DNA from: Glandiceps talaboti
Lineage: Eukaryota; Hemichordata; Enteropneusta; Spengelidae
DNA: 64,000 nucleotides
Direction of reading: 5' to 3'
Assembly: GCF_964340395.1 (NCBI RefSeq)
Contig: NC_135561.1
Span: forward strand, 19,517,740-19,581,739
The position numbers and the translations under genes are program-made. Within the stretch, counting starts at the first letter, position 1, and every line of letters starts with the position of its first letter. This document shows positions 1-11,472 of this stretch, one piece after another. Below the pieces are notes generated by a model. The model made no database searches. It was not told where the DNA came from and saw only the letters and a program-made list of their open reading frames with translations.

Positions 1-80
1 CATGACGAGGCGCCCTCACACATCGGTCAACCCCTCTCTGAGAGAGGAGGCCAGTGAGGGCGGAACGACATGACAGTCTA
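1..80. repeat. Short dispersed hairpin repeat, copy 1 (cut by window edge)
   Basis: This stretch matches 18285-18375: both carry GCGCCCTCACACATCGGTCA, a short gag-rich loop, then GTGAGGGCGGAACGACATGA. The CGCCCTCAC and GTGAGGGCG segments are reverse complements, so each copy can fold into a hairpin. Two copies 18 kb apart show it is interspersed. No family is recognised. Confidence 0.6.
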
Positions 81-186
81 CTCCACCTACTGTTTATAGT
101 TATACTAGTATAGAAACAATGACTGGATTTGTATAAAACTGCATACCTAATGATTTACATTTGTCTACGCTATGTACATGTGTATT

Positions 187-295
187 CATAAATTGCCACA
201 GGGACAAGAATTCTCATGTTCCTCACATCAATATACAGCACATAAATTGCCACAGCGCCAAGAATTTGCATGTACCCTCATATCAATATACAGCA
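187..295. repeat. Direct tandem duplication, about 54 bp x 2
   Basis: CATAAATTGCCACAG starts at 187 and again at 241, and both units end in ATCAATATACAGCA. The two units differ by scattered substitutions. The repeat is non-coding, in the presumed intron upstream of the exon at 662. Confidence 0.75.
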
Positions 296-661
296 CTGCA
301 TTGAGTCATTTAAAAGAATGTACATAGCGTTTCAAAACTTAAGGTTAGCTCATAATCTCCAGGTTCCTTTAAGGAATGTCCTGCACTCCCCTGGGTTTGG
401 ATAGCTATCAAGATCTTTCCATTATGTTGGAAAAGATGGGTGGTTGTCAAGGAAATATGGGAATAACTGATTTTACCACCACAGTCAAATGAGAAATTGT
501 GTCACATGACTCACTAAGTAAGCTAGGAGAAAAAAAAATATATACCCTTCAGTAAATAAAGTATGATCTGTGTGCCTCGAATAAGCCAAGCAAGTGAAAC
601 TATTCCCCTAGAAGTCCAAGTATCCTCTGTATTAAAACACTCTCTGTCTTCTTTTTTTCAG
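296..661. other. Presumed intron before the terminal exon
   Basis: No coding segment is seen. The stretch ends in a long pyrimidine tract (about 640-659) and an AG at 660-661, which reads as the 3' splice site for the exon that follows. Confidence 0.5.
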
Positions 662-736
662 GCACCCCCTCCTAATGATAAGAAGCAACAAAAGAAGACA
701 ACCCAGAGTCTACTTCAAAAGTTGTTACTTGAATAG
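662..736 (+). CDS. Terminal coding exon of an unrecognised gene
   Basis: A strong pyrimidine-rich acceptor (CTTCTTTTTTTCAG, ending 661) is followed by 24 codons and a TAG stop at 734-736. The peptide starts APPPNDKKQQKK and ends in a leucine-rich amphipathic tail, SLLQKLLLE. The basic, glutamine/lysine-rich stretch followed by a short helix looks like the C-terminus of a nuclear or RNA-associated protein, but that is inference and no family is recognised. The rest of the gene would lie left of the window. It is too short to stand on open frame alone. The support is the good splice site, the biased composition and the clean stop. Confidence 0.55.
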   Translation, partial: APPPNDKKQQKKTTQSLLQKLLLE

Positions 737-1962
737 AAACTGACAATACAGAGTAGGGACTACAAGTTACAGTAGAAACTGAATCAGGGCAATACGGGTA
801 AAATTGGATGATCATTTTTTTGTGTTTTGTTATTCAGAATTGTATACCTTTGTACTTTTGCATCCCCTTATCCCTGCAAAAGCTGGACGTGCATATCACT
901 CAGTTGTCAATATTGGGGAATTACAGGTCCTCAAATGCAGGGAAGATGGGACGGAAAAGGAGAAAAAGACAGGGTGTGTTGATTCATTAACTGTTTGTGA
1001 TCATTTATACACAAAACACTTGAAACCTTTGACAGCCAAAATATGTATAGTTGAAAAAAACATAATGAACTGAAATTATCACAGGTTTTGTACAGAATGT
1101 GTTTATAGCATAAACTCTTGTAATATCGATAATGTAGTCATTTTGTTAGAGTATTTTTTTGTCAATACTGAATGATTCTTGAAACGTTTTTTTCTCTCAA
1201 GAACACAAATTTTCAACATGAAGTAAATTTTGACTAGGGTTTAGCATAGCTACTCCAAGTAGCAACGAGACATGGGAGTTTGAGTTTGTTGGGATTTTTT
1301 TTGTACAGATTGCGTCATTTGTTCTATAGTTGTACTGATTTTGAAAGGGGGTGCATATTTTGATGCGTGTTTTGTTGGCAAACAACAGACACTTACTAAG
1401 GTTCAACACATGGTCAAGTGTAGCCGGGATGCTTGTTAAACTATTTCCCCTCCCTAGAAAGAAAAAAAGAAAATAATGAAAAAAAAGTATAGGAAAAGTA
1501 TGTGGAAAATGAAGAAGTCAGCTCTCTAAATTTGTGAAAGGACTTATTACTGATGAGTTTTATCAGTAAAAAAAAATATGATGAAACTAATATATATTAT
1601 TTTGAGATTCTCCTAAGCAATTCTAAATTGTAAAGGTCATAATATTACTTTAGACTGGAAAAAAAAGACATTTTCTTTATGTTTTGTCTGCTGCAAATGT
1701 TATTTTGTTGATCTTTTCTGACTTGTAGCTGATTGTATCATATAAGGCTTTGTCATCGTATCATTTTTTATGTAAGTTGGTCTGTGTCTGTGTGTGTGTC
1801 TGTGTATGTGTGTGTGTGTCAAGCTTACAAATTGTTATTTCACAAGAGACAACTAAATATTGGTTTCAAAGGTCAATTTTGGCATGTTGTGTAACTGTGG
1901 ATGTGTGTTGTAGTGTATCTGTCAAGTGAATTTGTACTGGTGTGTGAGGCCCAAAGGTTGGA

Positions 1963-2080
1963 TAGCTGTCATCAATATTCTGTGTACACTGTGGTTTGGG
2001 ATAGCTGTCATCAATATTCTGTGTACACTGGTTTGGGATAGCTGTCATCAATATTCTGTGTACACTGTGGTTTGGGATGA
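1963..2080. repeat. Minisatellite, about 39 bp x 3
   Basis: Three successive copies of a unit containing ATAGCTGTCATCAATATTCT and GTGTACACTGTGGTTTGGG. The middle copy lacks three bases. The repetition makes both strands look open here, so the apparent 92- and 133-residue frames over it are not taken as genes. Confidence 0.8.
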
Positions 2081-4322
2081 AATTCTGTTGATTTTGATAG
2101 CTAGAGGTGGATCTGCAACATTTGAGTTTATCAGCTACAGAGAAGAGCCTTATACAGTAGTTAACCTCAATGGCTGTCCACACTTTCTGTGCCCATGTAA
2201 ATGATTCAAACAATACACCATATTCCAGTTGTCCACCAATCAGACATTTTTGAAAGATATGTGCCACAAGAGGGCACTATTCATGAGAAGAACTGAAGGT
2301 TAAAACACATGGTAGTACATGAAGGAGTCAACAAAATGCAGCTAAAAGAACTCCTTGAGTTCCTTAAGAGTATGTCATCTGAAACAAAGCTAGCAGGGTG
2401 TTTTTGACTTGCGTAAAATACCACCATGTTGTTATGAAATACTGGGAAATGATTTATTTTTCAAGGGAGGTCACAACTATCATGGCTCTCACTTCTGGTC
2501 CAAAAGCTGCTCCTGAGCAGTGCCCCCTAGTGGTCATTTTATACAATCTTTTGTCTTTCTGATGATTGGAATATGGCATATTGCCTTTACTTTTACTGAG
2601 TAACAACAAAGACAGTGGTTAAGAAATGAAAATGTCAGTATTGAGATTATATAACTGGTTGTGTATACCATGTTTGATTTGTTGTAATCACAGACTTGTA
2701 ATTTCAGTTATACAGACCTCTTCCATTTCGTTGCTGAGCCAGGGGTAGTAAAATAATGTGAAGTACTTTGAGCACCACTTTGAAAACCACTCCATATATA
2801 CAGTGTGTGTAATTGGCATCGTCACCATTATTGTATTATGCCAACTTTCACTCAAAAAAGATTAGGTTTCTCGCAGTTATAATTACATGCGTATGTGTGA
2901 AAGAGGCAAATGTTTAAAGCAAAGAAGTTGCCCAAGAAGAAGTTGTAGTTTATTTAGCTGTAAATATGGTAATAGGTAATGTGACGATCAATCTTTTTTA
3001 GACACAACAAAAGCATAGCGTATGAAGTATTTCTGACAATAAAACCCACAAAAATCCTCTTTTTCCAAAAAATGAAAGATGCATTAAGAAAGATTCCTGA
3101 TTAGTGTTTCATTTGAGATTTACTCTTTAAAGTTGAACACAACTCCAGAAAATAAAAGGATTTTCTGAAACTAAGGATCGTGGAGGTGTTCATTTTATGA
3201 TTTCACATCACCTGCAATTATATCCGATTTCGGAGAAACATAAAAGTTAATCTTGTGCCTTTATAGGGTATCTTTGCTGTGGGCCACACTGCATCACGGG
3301 AGTCAGCAGAAATTATTGTTCATGGATAAACACTGAATATTCATGACTTACTGCTCATTCCCATCAGTGTAAAATATCTCTCATGAAGCCATAGTTTATG
3401 AAATGTCTCTATTTCCTGGAGTGTTGTTCCCCTTTAACCTGAAGGCATTGTTGGCAGATGGGCTTGAAGAAAGAGATGTTTTTATTCGTCAATTCTGAAA
3501 AAAGCACCTGAATCAGCTGGTTAACCAGCCAATCAGCAGCTGTCATTTAGTCCCAGGACATTTCTACCAGCAGACTCAATCTGTCTGTCTCTCTGTTTGT
3601 ATGCTTGTGATAATATATGCTGCAACTCTTGATAATGTAATGTTCCAGTGATAAACTGTCTTCCTAAATAAGTGTATGTGATGTTCTTCTCGCCATGATT
3701 CAGCTGAAGCCCTGTGAAAACCATTCTCAAAAGCCAGCGCATATTTTTCTGCTGATGTGAACGATGCCATAATGAGACATATTGTTTTACAAAATGATGG
3801 TAAAAACATGCATCTTGACCAGTGTTGTACACTGGAGAACAATGTCTTGTTTTCTTCTCGTCTTTTTTTGTACGTGCTTATTTCTTATTTCAGTTATAGT
3901 CTTGTAGTTTTGTATATAGTAGCCATTTGGAAGGTATGGCGGTGTGTGTGTGTGTGTGGCTTTCTTGGGTAGCCGTCACACACTTTTACTGTCAGTTTCT
4001 TATAAAATTGCTCCACTAGTTGGTCGTTTTTTGGCATAATTATATAATGCACATGATGTACAGTATTCATTAATACAGGTTGCACCTTCCATTCCTTAAT
4101 ACCCAAAAAAAATGGATATTAGATATACAAAAACATATCCATGGAAATTGAAAGCAGTTATGAGTATATACTTGTTGATGTATTAAGTATCTGTGTCACT
4201 GTATTAAATCTACAGTGATGTGGTTATGAAAAGAGACTGTCAATGACATGCTTATACTTCAGTCTGCATGTATTGAACCAATTGCAGTAGTTGTACAAGT
4301 GAAAATACACTTGTTACACGTT

Positions 4323-4558
4323 TTGAAATCACTTTAATATGAAGAGCTTGTGGAGATCTCAGTACATGATATCTCATTCGCTATAACCATGCCACATGAA
4401 TAGAAGTGATCACACTACAGCCAATAAAAGCTTTTGTTAGTGAAATCACCCAAATATTGTAGAGCATGTGAAGATTTCAGTACATGATATCTGATTCGCT
4501 ATACCATGCTGCCTGAATAGAAATGACCATACTACAGCCAATCAAGGCTATTGTTGTC
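4323..4558. repeat. Tandem duplication, about 118 bp x 2
   Basis: Two diverged adjacent copies: AGTACATGATATCT is found at 4361 and at 4479, and ACTACAGCCAAT recurs at the same spacing. Neither unit shows coding capacity. Confidence 0.75.
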
Positions 4559-7449
4559 AAGCAAATTAGGATGAATCTTGTGAGAACCCCATTGCTATAC
4601 AGACCATGATATTGGGTGTTTGTTTTTCAAATGACATTTGGTTAAATGTGTGATCCAAATCATTGTTGTCAGAGATGTATAAGAACAGAGTGTAAGACAA
4701 ATGGAAATTTCTACAAGGAAATAAACCTGACCAAGACAAGCTATTATCTTTAAATTCAAATTTAATCTGATATTTTGTGTTCTTTTTGTGTATTTAGTCA
4801 GTCCTATGTTTGTTTGTTTTTATGATATTCCCCTGGTCTCAAACATTCTTCCTGGGAAATATACCCCTCTTGATATCTTTTGTAACAAAATTTGATCAAA
4901 TATGTGTGTCATTTTAAATAAAATGTATACGATTATGAACCAACAGTATTCTTGCAGTGAACCAGAATCAGTCTGTACGTGTGACCTTTCACCTTTTATT
5001 GTGACCTTTGACCTCATGTGAAATATTTTACTTAATTAGTATAATAGTTTCAGTGCAAAATAACTAGAAATGTCAATTTTGTCCTATTATACCTGTCATT
5101 GTCAAAGATTTAGACAGAATGTGTATAAATACATCAAATGTTCTAATTTGTGCTGCTTTTTCTAACATATTGATTCTTTGTAGTCATAAAATGATCAAAT
5201 TTCAAGCTTTTAATATACAACATGATTTTCTTAGTTCAAAAATATATAGCTTAATTTCACATACACATGGATGTAAAAATGGTTTCAAGTGATATATGTC
5301 TGTGTCTTTGCATACAGTCTGCTTTACATAATGTAATTTTTCAAGCAAGTTAAGAACATACGGCTGAAATTTTCACAATTTTTTCTTCAAAAAAGTTCAT
5401 GCATAACCTAAGATACTACTCAAGTAAATTTTGAGTAATGTCCATTAAATAGAGTGACATGACAATCATGGAGCCATCCAAGTGATAAAATTTGGGGTTA
5501 TAAATTGAAAACTTGCTCAAAATAGTGTATTCACAGTGTGCTCCAAAAACGCTGCAAATAGTGTTATTGATTTTTCTGATGGAGCATCACGTAGTCAGGG
5601 ATAGAAGAATACCAAAGTTTGGTGCATCAAAAGAAATTGCTGTGCCTCGGTGGTAGTCAAATTGGTGCAGAGATCACGCTGGTAGTTGTGCCACATACGT
5701 CAACCCAGCCAACCAACAAAAGCAAACTGAAAAGGTAACAAGCCTTATTGCCCTACACAGATATGCTCCATCTGGAAATGATGTGAGCAGGATCGAGATC
5801 TATTTAGTATTCACTAATTGATTTAGCTAATTATGAGAACAGGCATGACCTGATTACACATTTGTCCTGCCTGCTTTTATTTGCCCCATTCAGCTTGCCC
5901 TTTCATACCACAAAAGTGCTGAAAATCTGTTAAGAAAAATATTGCAGATTCTATTAATACTGAAATGTTAATTTGATGTATATGTTATAAGTTGCCTTTC
6001 CAAACAGAATTTACTGCATTTCAGTCAGTGCAGTGGATAGTTTTAGTTGAAATAATAGATAATTATATGAATTGATAGAATTATTACAATTCCTATTCCT
6101 GTTTTATAGCTATAATAACAAAAAATTAACCAGTAATGGGCTTAAAATTTTTCAAAATACTGACAAGAAGCAAGTGAAAAAAAATCAGGCTACTTTCACA
6201 AAAAATTTATGGGGGGGGGGATATTTTACGTTTTGACCCCATATTTTTTTCAAATATCTGCCTGTATTTCATTACACATCAACTGTTATACTATGTATTC
6301 ATGGTTTCAAGTCAGCACCATCAAAGAACATCTCAAAAGCCAGCTACCAATAAACTTGTACAGATAAAAGCAGACCGAAATTAAAAACTTTAATAGTTTT
6401 AAAAGGACACTTTATACAAGCATATGATGATCAATTTTATAGTTGAAATGGAATTCCAATCTTGTTAATTTGTCAGATGTTTGTGATTCAACCAAGAATA
6501 TTTCACAGCAGTGGGTCAATTTTACATTCTTTTCTTTGCAAATAATACTTGGTAAAAATGAACAATTAACAGGAAGCCTGTATATGGTTTCAGAGACTAC
6601 ACTGAATCCAATCAAATAGGATTTTGATTTTTGTGATGGGTGAAATAATGAATTCAAAACCTCCATTTGCATGAAATCCAAGCTAATGGCTTCGTAACGT
6701 CATGCACAAAGGCAGTATTGCAAATAGATTATTGCCTCGCTATAATTTCTGTGGTTTGTATACTTGCTATAAGAAATAGCAAGTTAGTTATTTTTGTGGG
6801 TGATGTAGAACATGTTATTCCAAGAAAAGCAATGTTCAACATGAAATGGACTGAATATAACAAGCTGTGTGATATACAAGATTGTTCGTGTGATGACGAT
6901 ACATATGGAATGATTTCTGAAAAAAAAAGTTTCTTGGAGAGTAGAAAGAATCTCGTTCAAAATAAATGTATGGGGAAAAAATAGGAATGTGTATTTTGAT
7001 TTTTTGTGGCATAATTATTAGACTTTCTGTGTACATTCATGTTAGAAATATACTCTTCATTATTTTCCGTGAGAGAGAGAGCTCACTTGTGTATTTTACT
7101 TCTTTTTCAGTCTGTAATCTTTAAACAAGACAAAAAAAAACCTTGTTTTATGTACTCGATTCCGAATTCCGTGTATCAGGTTAAATCTTGTTGTAATACT
7201 GGTTGGGTTAAACATTGATCCAGTTTAAAAAAGTCTATTTTTACCCTTGAATGTATCAATGTATGTACATTCAGTGTTCAAATAAATTTGTGAACAGAGA
7301 TATATAGCATTCTCGTCTTGATGGTATGAGTGTATTCATTGACAAGGAAAATATCTAAACCTTATCTTTGATATAGTGGATGATGTGAAGTGTGTCTGCA
7401 TACTAAAAATTTGGTATAGTGGATTCTGTAAGGTGTTATTTTTACTTGA

Positions 7450-7690
7450 CAATACCGACAGTATTTTCATGAATTTAGAAGACAAACATGCAGACCTTTG
7501 GCCTAAGTACCCTTGGCTATTACTTTAGCAGGAATAGTCACAAAACTATACCAACCAAGATAACTATATTGTGATATGACACAATAACAGACATCTTGTT
7601 GACTATTCCTGCTAAAGCAATAGCCACGGGTATTTAGGCCAGAGGTCTACGTGTTTGTCTTCTAAATCTATGAACATACTGTTGGTATTG
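7450..7690. mobile_element. Fold-back element (MITE-like), 91-bp arms
   Basis: The arms 7450-7540 and 7600-7690 are reverse complements with about a dozen differences, separated by a 59-base AT-rich spacer. The arms start AATACC and contain AGAAGACAAACA and TTTAGCAGGAATAGTCA. It has no coding capacity. It looks like a non-autonomous fold-back transposon; no target duplication could be fixed, so the superfamily is unknown. An apparent reading frame from 7655 to 7867 starts inside the right arm and is rejected. Confidence 0.75.
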
Positions 7691-8033
7691 ATGTATAAGT
7701 TAGTCACCTGTATTTTGGACTGGGCACAGACATTTAATGCTGTACGTCATCACCATGCATGCTATGAGCATTTGGCGCAGCGTTCATTGAACATGGTGAG
7801 GAATTTGCCACAAGCTCAGACCAGTAGATTCATTTTGAATTCGTTTAGTGGTCTGAACCACAAGTAAAAAATTACCAAAAATGGTAGATGTTTGGCTCAC
7901 GGCCACAAATAACAAAAATCTTCCTAAAGTTACCCCGCATACAAGAGGAATAGGTGTGAGGAAATTGTCACAAGTGAAATTTTATTCAGCTGATGATTCT
8001 TGTGATGTCAGGCTGTAGACAAGTGGATGTGTT
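7691..8033. other. Non-coding spacer between fold-back element and DIRS element
   Basis: Nothing coding or repetitive is recognised. The last bases (GATGTGTT before 8034) are the left flank of the DIRS insertion. They do not match the right flank beyond the shared T residues, so there is no target-site duplication. Confidence 0.6.
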
Positions 8034-8095
8034 TTCTACCTCATTATCATGCACTTCCTGATCACGTGAGATAGTGTTGTGGTGACGCAATCTTC
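8034..8095 (+). repeat. DIRS left inverted terminal repeat
   Basis: Bases 8064-8095 are the reverse complement of 12597-12628 (32/32). Bases 8034-8072 are the reverse complement of 12393-12431 (39/39) in the internal complementary region. Confidence 0.9.
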
Positions 8096-9422
8096 TTCAG
8101 TGTGTTGCGAATTTTCGACGCGTGAACACGTAAGCGTGTTGGGCTCTGTAAGACTGATAATTCATCTTCGGAGCCGTCTCAGCATGGCGGAAGACAAAGA
8201 CGAATTTGACCTACTTGAGTTGAGTGGTCCTAACCCTCTTCCCGAAAAAAGGACAAACTCGGGTAAACAGCACAAGGTTAAGACCTCGTCGTCTTCAAAA
8301 TCTACGGACAAGAACTCAAACCCTAACCCGACTCCAAGTACAAGTTCAGGCAAACAGACACAGCGGGTAAGTCAGCGTTCAAGCGAAACCGTAGAAATGC
8401 CTATGCTCAAAGAAATGAGAACTCTAACTGACCTCATGACACAGTCAATGATGAGTATGCAAGAGACAATGGCAAACTCATTTGCTCAAATTAACGATAC
8501 AATTACGAACGTAACATGTGGTCAATATGGGGGCTTTGAGGATAACCCTAATGGGTATACACCTCCTGATGAGCCAAGACGAAAACATTCCAAGACGTCT
8601 AATAGTAATGACACTGATACAGCAGTTGAACAACTGCTTGCCCCGGCAGATGTCCAAGTTTCCGATAATTCGGAGGACATTGACAAAGATGGTTTATTAA
8701 CTGGTATCGCTCAAGACTTGCAACTGCAAGACCAATGCGCGGGTGCAATAAATTCACAGCTTGCGGACATTGTTAATACAGTGTTCAAGGAAGGAATCAC
8801 AAATGACGATAAACTGGCGGAGAAATACGAAGCAAACGTAAGGCCAGAGAACTGTGAAATACTTCAAACCACCAGAGTTAATCAGCTGATATGGGACCAG
8901 TTGACTTCAGAAACTCGGTCTGGTGACATACGTCTACAAAAAATACAAACGGCAATAGTGAAGTCCATAATTGGGACTTTGTCGATAGTGAACACTGTGT
9001 TAGAAGCAAGAAATGCTGGCACAATTGACGGCATCAACACATCTGAGCTAATAACAAAAGGTATTGACAGTATTGCATTGTCAGCTCATGCAAATTTCAT
9101 GCTGAATATGAGAAGGAGAGACTATATCAAGCCAGAACTGAATGACAGTTACAGGCACCTGTGTTCACCAACTGTTAGCTTTACCACACATTTGTTTGGA
9201 GATGACATCTCTAAACATTTAAAGGACATTTCAGAAGCCAACAAAGTTGGTAAAAGAATTGCTAACTTCAGAGGACGTAGCAGAGGAAATTACAGAGGTG
9301 GTGGAAGATACACAAGTAGAGGAAGGGGCTATGGAAACAGAGGTTTCAAGCCTTTTTCCCAGTGGCGCTCATACTCCAACCCCAAGAAGAAAGGGGAGGG
9401 GAGAGGACAGTCACAGAAATAG
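8079..9422 (+). CDS. DIRS gag-like ORF1 protein
   Basis: The frame is open for 447 codons, but the likelier start is the ATG at 8184 (context CAGCATGG, protein starting MAEDKDEFDLLELSG), giving 412 residues; the first ATG lies inside the terminal repeat. The N-terminal third is low-complexity, rich in Ser, Thr and Lys. A central helical part runs from about residue 110 to 390. The C-terminus is an RG-rich tail (FRGRSRGNYRGGGRY) like the basic nucleic-acid-binding tails of ORF1 proteins. No zinc knuckle is present, which is usual for DIRS gag. It presumably packages the element's RNA. The last 61 bases overlap the start of the RT frame in another register. Confidence 0.8.
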   Translation: MVTQSSSVCCEFSTREHVSVLGSVRLIIHLRSRLSMAEDKDEFDLLELSGPNPLPEKRTNSGKQHKVKTSSSSKSTDKNSNPNPTPSTSSGKQTQRVSQRSSETVEMPMLKEMRTLTDLMTQSMMSMQETMANSFAQINDTITNVTCGQYGGFEDNPNGYTPPDEPRRKHSKTSNSNDTDTAVEQLLAPADVQVSDNSEDIDKDGLLTGIAQDLQLQDQCAGAINSQLADIVNTVFKEGITNDDKLAEKYEANVRPENCEILQTTRVNQLIWDQLTSETRSGDIRLQKIQTAIVKSIIGTLSIVNTVLEARNAGTIDGINTSELITKGIDSIALSAHANFMLNMRRRDYIKPELNDSYRHLCSPTVSFTTHLFGDDISKHLKDISEANKVGKRIANFRGRSRGNYRGGGRYTSRGRGYGNRGFKPFSQWRSYSNPKKKGEGRGQSQK

Positions 9423-9961
9423 ACCAGGTGAGAAATACAACAATACCCATAGGTGGTAGATTGAAACATTTTGTCTCTCAATGGGAAGATATTACTTCTG
9501 ATGCTATAATTCTGGATATTGTTTCTCATTGTCATATTGAATTTTATGACGACAAACCACCATCACAGACATATATTCCAAGGGAAATTAAGTTTAATCA
9601 AATAGAGAGAGAAATAATCAATGGTGAAATAGACCAATTGATATCAAAAGGAGTGCTTAAAGAAGCACAAGAAACAAGTCATGATGGTTATATCTCTAAT
9701 ATATTTGTAAGGCGTAAGAAAACTGGAAAGTACAGATTAATACTGAACTTGCGACCATTAAATCAATCAGTAGAGTACCATCATTTTAAGATGGACACAT
9801 TGAAATCTGCTGTACGGTTGATGAGACCTAACTGCTATATGGCATCAATCGATTTAAAAGATGCATATTATATGGTACCTATTGCAAGGGAGCACCAGAA
9901 GTTTTTGAAATTCAGATGGAGAGACAAATGTATCAATATACATGTCTTCCTAATGGGTTAA
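9362..9961 (+). CDS. DIRS reverse transcriptase, N-terminal part (frame-broken)
   Basis: This frame overlaps the end of the gag frame and carries the fingers and first palm motifs of the RT. INGEIDQLISKGVLKEA is the usual lead-in, KTGKYRLILNLRPLNQ corresponds to RT motif 1/2, and CYMASIDLKDAYYMVPI carries the first catalytic Asp (motif A). The frame closes at 9961. The rest of the RT continues in the frame one base back, overlapping from about 9925. The switch falls at a short A run (GACAAATG). It fits a one-base loss in that run or, less likely, a programmed -1 shift. It would be a pseudogene break unless shifting is shown. Confidence 0.85.
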   Translation: MALILQPQEERGGERTVTEIDQVRNTTIPIGGRLKHFVSQWEDITSDAIILDIVSHCHIEFYDDKPPSQTYIPREIKFNQIEREIINGEIDQLISKGVLKEAQETSHDGYISNIFVRRKKTGKYRLILNLRPLNQSVEYHHFKMDTLKSAVRLMRPNCYMASIDLKDAYYMVPIAREHQKFLKFRWRDKCINIHVFLMG

Positions 9962-11472
9962 CATCTGCACCCAGATTGTTTACTAAATTGTTAAAACCAG
10001 TGTATGCAACATTACGTGAAATGGGACACCTAAATGTAGGTTACATTGATGACTCCTACTTACAAGGAGACACATATAATGAATGTAAGACTAATGTCTC
10101 AGACACAAATGAATTATTTCTAAAACTTGGCTTTTTAGTCAATTTGGAGAAATCAGTATTTGAACCATCACAAACAGTGACTTTCTTGGGGTTCAAACTA
10201 AACTCTGTTCTTATGCTTGTGACACCCACAGCAGAAAAGACAGTAAAGTTAAAACAAGCATGCACATCTCTTATGGCAAAACACTGGCCAACTATTAGAG
10301 ATGTTGCTGAAGTCATAGGGCTTATAGTCTCAAATTTTCCAGGAGCTCAATATGGCCCACTCCACTATCGATCATTAGAAATAGATAAAACAGAGGCATT
10401 AAAAGCAAAGGCTGGAAATTTTGATGCTAGAATGGCATTATCTGATTTATCTAAGAAAGACCTTCAATGGTGGATTGAAAATATAGACACTGCTAATTGC
10501 CCAGTGTCTCATCGACTGCCAAACATAGTCATGCAATCTGATGCATCTCTAAAAGGTTGGGGTGCATGTAGATCTCACAAGTCAACAGGTGGTCGATGGA
10601 CTTTAGAAGAAAGTCGACACCATATCAATTACCTAGAAATATTGGCAGCATTATATGCACTGCAATCCCTTTGTTCTAAAGAACAGAATATTCATATACA
10701 GTTGCAAATGGATAATACTACAGCTGTTGCTTATGTAAATGCAATGGGAGGTACTAAGTCAACAGCATGCAATAATATAGTTGTCAAAATGTGGGAATGG
10801 TGTATTGCTAGACAAATTTGGATAAGTGCAACATACTTACCTGGTGCTGAAAACATAGAGGCAGATACAGCATCACGGCAGTTTAATGACAATATAGAAT
10901 GGATGTTGCAGCCAACTATATTCAACAAGATAGTTGATATTTGGGGGAATCCCGACATTGACTTATTTGCATCAAGGCTAAACAAACAGCTGCCTACATA
11001 TATTGCATGGAAGCCAGACCCAGGGGCAGAACATATTGATGCAATGTCTCTAGACTGGGCTAATTATTTCTTCTATGCATTTCCCCCCTTCAGTATGCTG
11101 ATGCAGTGTGTACAGAAAATAGAGGAAGACAAAGCACATGGAATACTGATAGCCCCTCTATGGCCAACCCAGGCATGGTACTCCAAGATGTTACAGTTGT
11201 TGGTAGACAAACCCAAGCTGTTACCAGTGACAAACAGAACTCTTCAACTTGTACACAAGCCAACAGCACTGCATCCACTTCGACAGAAATTACAACTGAT
11301 AGCCTGCAAGTTGTCAGGCAATCTCTCAGACAGCAACACATTTCTGACAAGGCAGCCGACATTATCATGTTATCATGGCGGAAAGGGACAAAGAAACAAT
11401 ATGCAACATATATTAAAAAATGGCAAATATTCTGTTGTAAGACAGAGACTGATGTTTTTCGACCGCCTGTAA
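9916..11472 (+). CDS. DIRS RT C-terminal part, RNase H and methylase-like domain
   Basis: This continues the RT at CLPNGLTSAPRLFTK (motif B). The catalytic YIDD box is at residues 43-46 (codon TAC at 10042), followed by LGFLVNLEKS and FLGFKL. An RNase H domain follows with its four acidic positions: SDASLKGWG (D), INYLEILAAL (E), QMDNTTAVAYVN (D) and GAENIEADTASR (D). Beyond it, PDIDLFASRLNKQLPTYIAW and FFYAFPPFSML match the conserved region after RNase H that in DIRS elements is usually called a Dam-like N6-adenine methylase domain; its activity here is inference. The frame overlaps the YR frame by 367 bases, a DIRS habit. No usable start lies between the frame break and motif B. Confidence 0.9.
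   Translation: MERQMYQYTCLPNGLTSAPRLFTKLLKPVYATLREMGHLNVGYIDDSYLQGDTYNECKTNVSDTNELFLKLGFLVNLEKSVFEPSQTVTFLGFKLNSVLMLVTPTAEKTVKLKQACTSLMAKHWPTIRDVAEVIGLIVSNFPGAQYGPLHYRSLEIDKTEALKAKAGNFDARMALSDLSKKDLQWWIENIDTANCPVSHRLPNIVMQSDASLKGWGACRSHKSTGGRWTLEESRHHINYLEILAALYALQSLCSKEQNIHIQLQMDNTTAVAYVNAMGGTKSTACNNIVVKMWEWCIARQIWISATYLPGAENIEADTASRQFNDNIEWMLQPTIFNKIVDIWGNPDIDLFASRLNKQLPTYIAWKPDPGAEHIDAMSLDWANYFFYAFPPFSMLMQCVQKIEEDKAHGILIAPLWPTQAWYSKMLQLLVDKPKLLPVTNRTLQLVHKPTALHPLRQKLQLIACKLSGNLSDSNTFLTRQPTLSCYHGGKGQRNNMQHILKNGKYSVVRQRLMFFDRL

Larger units (their letters stand above)
737..7449. other. Long non-coding stretch (3' UTR and intergenic)
   Basis: No supportable exon is seen on either strand; the short open frames here have no recognisable content. 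A poly-G run lies at 6212-6220. AATAAA near 7281 is a possible polyadenylation signal, but assigning it to the gene ending at 736 would imply a UTR of more than 6 kb, which is unproven. Local repeats are listed separately. Confidence 0.5.

Noticed and set aside
1866-2267. 133-codon minus frame
   Set aside because: Spans the 39-bp minisatellite; the repeated peptide is a repeat artefact.
7655-7867. 70-codon + strand frame
   Set aside because: Starts inside the right arm of a fold-back element and has no recognisable content.
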